From contig PUOG01000113.1 in NCBI GenBank assembly GCA_003552745.1, forward strand, positions 1-16,411: a DNA stretch of 16,411 nucleotides. The letters are read 5' to 3'. A program made the position numbers and the translations under genes. The DNA comes from Spirochaetaceae bacterium. Its GTDB lineage: Bacteria > Spirochaetota > Spirochaetia > DSM-27196 > SKKC01. A model generated the notes under the pieces. That model saw nothing but the letters and a program-made list of their open reading frames with translations. It searched no databases and had not been told where the DNA came from. This document shows, piece by piece, positions 13,217 to 16,411 of this stretch (position 1 is its first letter; the number at the start of each line of letters is the position of its first letter).

Positions 13217-15193
13217 ATGGATTTTCCCGGTCTGAAAGGCTACTACAGCGGCGTCGCGGTGCCGGTTGCCTCTTTACGGGGTGAGAGCGATTCCGGAGTC
13301 GGTGAATTCGCCGATCTTCCCGAGCTCGGAAGACTCTGCGCCGAAACCGGCCTGACGGTTCTTCAGATACTGCCGGTGAACGACAGCGGGTTCGACACGA
13401 GCCCGTACAGCGCGATCTCCGCCTACGCGCTCCATCCGATATACATCCGGCTCGACGACTTGCCGGAGCTCTCCGAAGAGCGCGCCGCACGTGTCGCTGC
13501 GGAGCACATCGCCGGTCTCGCGAATGCAGCCGAGGGGCGCACGAGAGTCGCCTACCACGAAGTGCTCAGCGGTAAGCTCGCCGCGCTCCGCGCGATCTAC
13601 GACACAGTGCACGAGATGATAGATGCCGACCGGTCGCTCGACCGGTGGATCGAGGAGAACGACTGGGTGCGCCCGTACGCGGTCTTCCGGATGATGAAAG
13701 ACACGCACGAGCAGGCCGCCTGGTGGCAGTGGGAGCAATTGTCGGAGCCCGGAAGCGCCGACATCGAAGCGCGCTGGGGCGACCCGGAGAACAGGGACAC
13801 CTTGCGCTTCTATGCGTGGATCCAGCAACGGCTCGAGCAGCAGCTCTCGGCGGCATCCGGGAAGCTCTCCGAATGCGGTGTCTATCTTAAGGGCGACCTT
13901 CCGATTCTCATGAACGACGATTCGGCCGATGTATGGCTGCACCGCGACATCTTCAGGCGTGAGCTGCGCGCTGGTGCGCCGCCCGACATGTTCAGTCGTT
14001 TCGGACAGAATTGGGGCTTCCCGGTGTACAATTGGGAGACCCTTGCGAAAAGCGATTACCGGTGGTGGCGCGGGCGGCTACGTCAGGCGGCAAAGTTCTT
14101 CCACATGTTCCGGATCGATCACGTGCTCGGCTTCTTCCGGATCTGGGCGGTACCGGCGGAAAACGAGACCGGTTCGATGGGTTTCTTCTCTCCGGCCCGA
14201 CATCTCTCGCGTGACGAGCTTCACCGTGCCGGGTTCTCCGACGATCGAATACGCTGGTTGAGTGAGCCTCACATGAGCCGCGAACGCATTCAGGAGGTGC
14301 TCGGTGAGCATACCGAACCGCTCCTCGATCGCGTATTCGAGCGTATCGGCGACGAAAACCTCTACACTTTCTCTGAAGCGGTGACCGGTGAGCGCTGGCT
14401 GAAGCATCTTCCGATCGAAGAGGAATGCATCATCGGCCTGATCGATCTCTACGGAGATCGCGTTCTGGTGCGAACCGACGATGAGCAGTTCTCGCCGGCC
14501 TGGAGCATGAAGGATTGCAGCCGCTACCCGTCGCTGGCGCAGGAGGAGAAGCGAGCGCTCGAGGAGATGGTCTCCGTATGCGCCGAGGAGAACGAGAAGA
14601 TCTGGGCCGAGAACGGCCGAACGCTTCTCGGTTTCATGCGCGAAGAGGTGAACATGCTGCCGTGCGCGGAGGACCTCGGCGTCGTTCCCGACTGCGTTCC
14701 TGAGGTTCTCGCCGAACTCGGCATACTCGGTCTGCGGGTTCCCCGGTGGGCACGCGAATGGGAGGAGGAAGGTCAGCCGTTCATACCGCCGACGGAGTAT
14801 CCGTACCTCACCGTATGCGCCGCCAGCGTCCACGATACGAGCACCGTGCGCGGTTGGTGGTACGAGGAGCCGGAGGCACGTCAGGAGTTCTGGGATACAC
14901 TCGGCCTGACGGGGACCGCGCCGGAGTCGTATCATCGCGAAACGGCTCAGAGCGTCCTCAATGCGCTGAGCGGTACCGGAAGCGCGATCGCCATGTACGA
15001 GATCCAGGATTTCTTTGCACTAACCGACGATCTCATCCCCGACGAACCGAACGATGAGCGGATAAACACCCCCGGCACCTACAACCTGGTGAACTGGAGC
15101 TATCGGATACCGTATCGCACGGGGGCCCTTCGCACTCATGCCCGCCTGTGCGATGCTATACGGGAGGTAGTGGCCCACAGGAGGAGCAGATGA
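13217..15193 (+). CDS. malQ: 4-alpha-glucanotransferase (GH77, DPE2-like catalytic domain)
   Basis: This 658-residue cytoplasmic enzyme transfers alpha-1,4-glucan chains between maltodextrins, or to glucose. The GH77 catalytic residues are present: nucleophile Asp301 in FRIDHVLGFFRIW, acid/base Glu485 in CAEDLGVV, and the third carboxylate Asp540 in SVHDTSTV. The N-terminus (SGVAVPVASLRGESDSGVGE, then LQILPVNDSGFDTSPYSAIS) starts directly with the barrel. The FFRIW sequence and the long insertion between Asp301 and Glu485 resemble plant DPE2 and its bacterial relatives and differ from short Thermus-type MalQ. The N-terminal starch-binding modules of DPE2 are missing. GAGGT lies 6 bases before the ATG and overlaps the preceding stop codon. 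Its TGA overlaps the next start as ATGA, so it is coupled to the GH13 gene and probably works with it on glycogen or maltodextrin. Confidence 0.95.
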   Translation: MDFPGLKGYYSGVAVPVASLRGESDSGVGEFADLPELGRLCAETGLTVLQILPVNDSGFDTSPYSAISAYALHPIYIRLDDLPELSEERAARVAAEHIAGLANAAEGRTRVAYHEVLSGKLAALRAIYDTVHEMIDADRSLDRWIEENDWVRPYAVFRMMKDTHEQAAWWQWEQLSEPGSADIEARWGDPENRDTLRFYAWIQQRLEQQLSAASGKLSECGVYLKGDLPILMNDDSADVWLHRDIFRRELRAGAPPDMFSRFGQNWGFPVYNWETLAKSDYRWWRGRLRQAAKFFHMFRIDHVLGFFRIWAVPAENETGSMGFFSPARHLSRDELHRAGFSDDRIRWLSEPHMSRERIQEVLGEHTEPLLDRVFERIGDENLYTFSEAVTGERWLKHLPIEEECIIGLIDLYGDRVLVRTDDEQFSPAWSMKDCSRYPSLAQEEKRALEEMVSVCAEENEKIWAENGRTLLGFMREEVNMLPCAEDLGVVPDCVPEVLAELGILGLRVPRWAREWEEEGQPFIPPTEYPYLTVCAASVHDTSTVRGWWYEEPEARQEFWDTLGLTGTAPESYHRETAQSVLNALSGTGSAIAMYEIQDFFALTDDLIPDEPNDERINTPGTYNLVNWSYRIPYRTGALRTHARLCDAIREVVAHRRSR

Positions 15194-16411
15194 GTTTGAG
15201 CCGAGAATTCCACGTTCATCGATCGATACGCGAGCGATACGGCTTCGACCGGCGCGTCTTTTCGCTGCGAGGGAACGTGCTTTTTCCCGACTTACAGTCG
15301 TGCCGCATTCTCACCGCGAGAATGAATGCTCATCGTCGCTCGACGACACCCGCTACTCCTGCCGTGCACACCTCGGACGTCTACGCCATGGGCCTGATCG
15401 AAGAGATCATGCACTACATGGCCAGTGTGTATCGCGAGCAGGTTGTCCCCGACATCGGGGAGAAGCTGCTCGCCCATCTCAAAGAGTGCCTGCCCGAAAC
15501 CGAGATTGATGCCGTACTCACTCGCTTCGTCGAGGAGTTTCCGCCGCAGGCGGTATACACCGGAGAGCTCACCGCCGGCGATTTTCTGAACGGCTCGGTC
15601 GATGGCATTCCCGGCCGTGAGGCGGCGCTCGAGGAGATGCTCCTGCTGAGCCTCGAGAACTCGAATCCCGCCTATCGGCCTTTTCGCGAGCTGTTCGACG
15701 ATAGCTCGCTTTCGGAGAGCTCCTCCTACCCGGTCATACTCGACGAGATGCGGGCATTCCTCGAAACCCTGCCGTCTTTCGGTCCGGAAATGGCCTCGCT
15801 CGCGGAAACGCTGGAAGCGCCGGCACGGAACTCTCCCGATTCGATCGAAGGACAGTTGCGCTACATTCGCGACAAGTGGGGGCACCTCATCGGTCGATTC
15901 CTCTATCGCCTGCTGCGCGGCATGGACTTCCTGCAGGAGGAGCGGGCGTTTCGCGATGGACCGGGCGGCGAGCCCGAAACGTATGTATACTCGTACGCAG
16001 CCGGCGAAGCCGAAGAGGCCGAGCGCTACAGTCCGGATCGCTTCTGGATGCCGAACGTCGTGCTGCTCGCGAAAACGACCCTCGTATGGCTCGATCAGCT
16101 CTCGCGCTCCTATGCGCGAAACATCCGGCGAGTCGACGAAGTGCCGGAGGAGGAGCTCGATTCCATCGCCGCCCGCGGGTTTACCGGACTCTGGCTCATC
16201 GGCCTGTGGGAGCGAAGCCCCGCCTCTCGCCGCATCAAGAATCTTTGCGGTAATCCGGAAGCCGAGGCGAGTGCCTATTCGCTCTACGACTATACGATCG
16301 CCGAGAGTCTCGGAGGGTGGGATGCGCTCGCGGTGTTGCGCGAGCGGTGCGAAGAGCGCGGAATCCGGCTTGCAAGCGATATGGTGCCGAACCACAGCGG
16401 CATCGACTCGA
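15190..16411 (+). CDS. Large GH13 alpha-amylase-family protein, 3' end outside the window
   Basis: The frame stays open from the ATG at 15190 to the window end (407 codons). AGGAGG lies 5 bases before the ATG, which overlaps the malQ stop as ATGA. Residues 1 to ~300 are mostly helical and acidic (for example LIEEIMHYMASVYREQVVP) and match no domain I know. The GH13 barrel begins about residue 310: VPEEELDSIAARGFTGLWLI is the usual first strand, SLYDYTIAESLGG follows, and DMVPNHSGIDS near 397-407 is conserved region I of GH13. The catalytic Asp and Glu of regions II and III lie beyond the window. Long proteins of this build, from memory over 1,000 residues, occur in spirochaetes and some other bacteria. 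A role in alpha-glucan breakdown or rearrangement with MalQ is inferred. There is no signal peptide, so it is probably cytoplasmic. Confidence 0.88.
   Translation, partial: MSLSREFHVHRSIRERYGFDRRVFSLRGNVLFPDLQSCRILTARMNAHRRSTTPATPAVHTSDVYAMGLIEEIMHYMASVYREQVVPDIGEKLLAHLKECLPETEIDAVLTRFVEEFPPQAVYTGELTAGDFLNGSVDGIPGREAALEEMLLLSLENSNPAYRPFRELFDDSSLSESSSYPVILDEMRAFLETLPSFGPEMASLAETLEAPARNSPDSIEGQLRYIRDKWGHLIGRFLYRLLRGMDFLQEERAFRDGPGGEPETYVYSYAAGEAEEAERYSPDRFWMPNVVLLAKTTLVWLDQLSRSYARNIRRVDEVPEEELDSIAARGFTGLWLIGLWERSPASRRIKNLCGNPEAEASAYSLYDYTIAESLGGWDALAVLRERCEERGIRLASDMVPNHSGIDS

Noticed and set aside
15292..16395. Open frame of 367 codons on the minus strand opposite the GH13 gene
   Set aside because: It mirrors the codon phase of the GH13 gene, whose plus-strand translation carries family motifs and a strong ribosome site.
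1..16411. Search for CRISPR arrays, tRNA or rRNA genes, insertion sequences, phage or known defence genes
   Set aside because: I saw no regularly spaced repeats, no cloverleaf-like or rRNA-like stretches, no transposase or integrase motifs, and no recognised defence proteins.

Overview
The window is a gene-dense, GC-rich (roughly 60% by eye) piece of bacterial chromosome. It holds thirteen protein genes and no RNA gene, insertion sequence or CRISPR array that I could see. No gap between genes is longer than about 105 bases, so there is no 300-base stretch without a gene. The gene set (a bifunctional nuclease with a UVR tail, a MoxR/DUF58 cluster, a plant-DPE2-like 4-alpha-glucanotransferase followed by a very large GH13 protein) resembles what I know from free-living Spirochaetaceae. 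That placement is an inference from gene content and has not been tested by phylogeny.

Left part (1-2591): a 365-residue protein I do not recognise (+), which may begin upstream of the window; a secreted TPR protein (-); and, divergent from it, a BFN/DUF151 bifunctional nuclease with a UVR domain (+). A perfect 9-bp hairpin separates the convergent first two genes.

Middle part (2596-9917, minus strand): a five-gene block read in the order SbcD/YhaO-like nuclease, SbcC/YhaN-like ATPase, MoxR AAA+ ATPase, DUF58 protein, polytopic membrane protein with a DUF4129-like tail. Junctions are a 4-base ATGA overlap, 30 bases, 2 bases, and an 11-base overlap, so it is probably one operon. A consensus-like promoter (perfect TTGACA) sits just before the nuclease gene. 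The first two genes should form a DNA-end-processing complex, and the last three a membrane-associated MoxR chaperone-type module.

Between this block and the right-hand block is a short minus-strand gene (9914-10267). It begins like a DMT-type membrane protein but stops after about 117 residues. Its tail overlaps the nuclease promoter, so it is probably the 5' remnant of a deleted transporter gene.

Right part (10353-16411, plus strand): a tightly packed block of a YfeH-type SBF transporter, a gamma-glutamyltransferase-family Ntn hydrolase with an unusual low-complexity insertion, malQ, and the start of a large GH13 alpha-amylase-family protein cut by the window end. The last two act on alpha-glucans. 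Why the transporter and the gamma-glutamyltransferase travel with them is not evident.

Nothing here is clearly a new defence or mobile system. The most unusual points are the coupling of the SbcCD-like pair to the MoxR module, the hookless SbcC-like ATPase with a predicted beta insert at its coil apex, and the truncated transporter.
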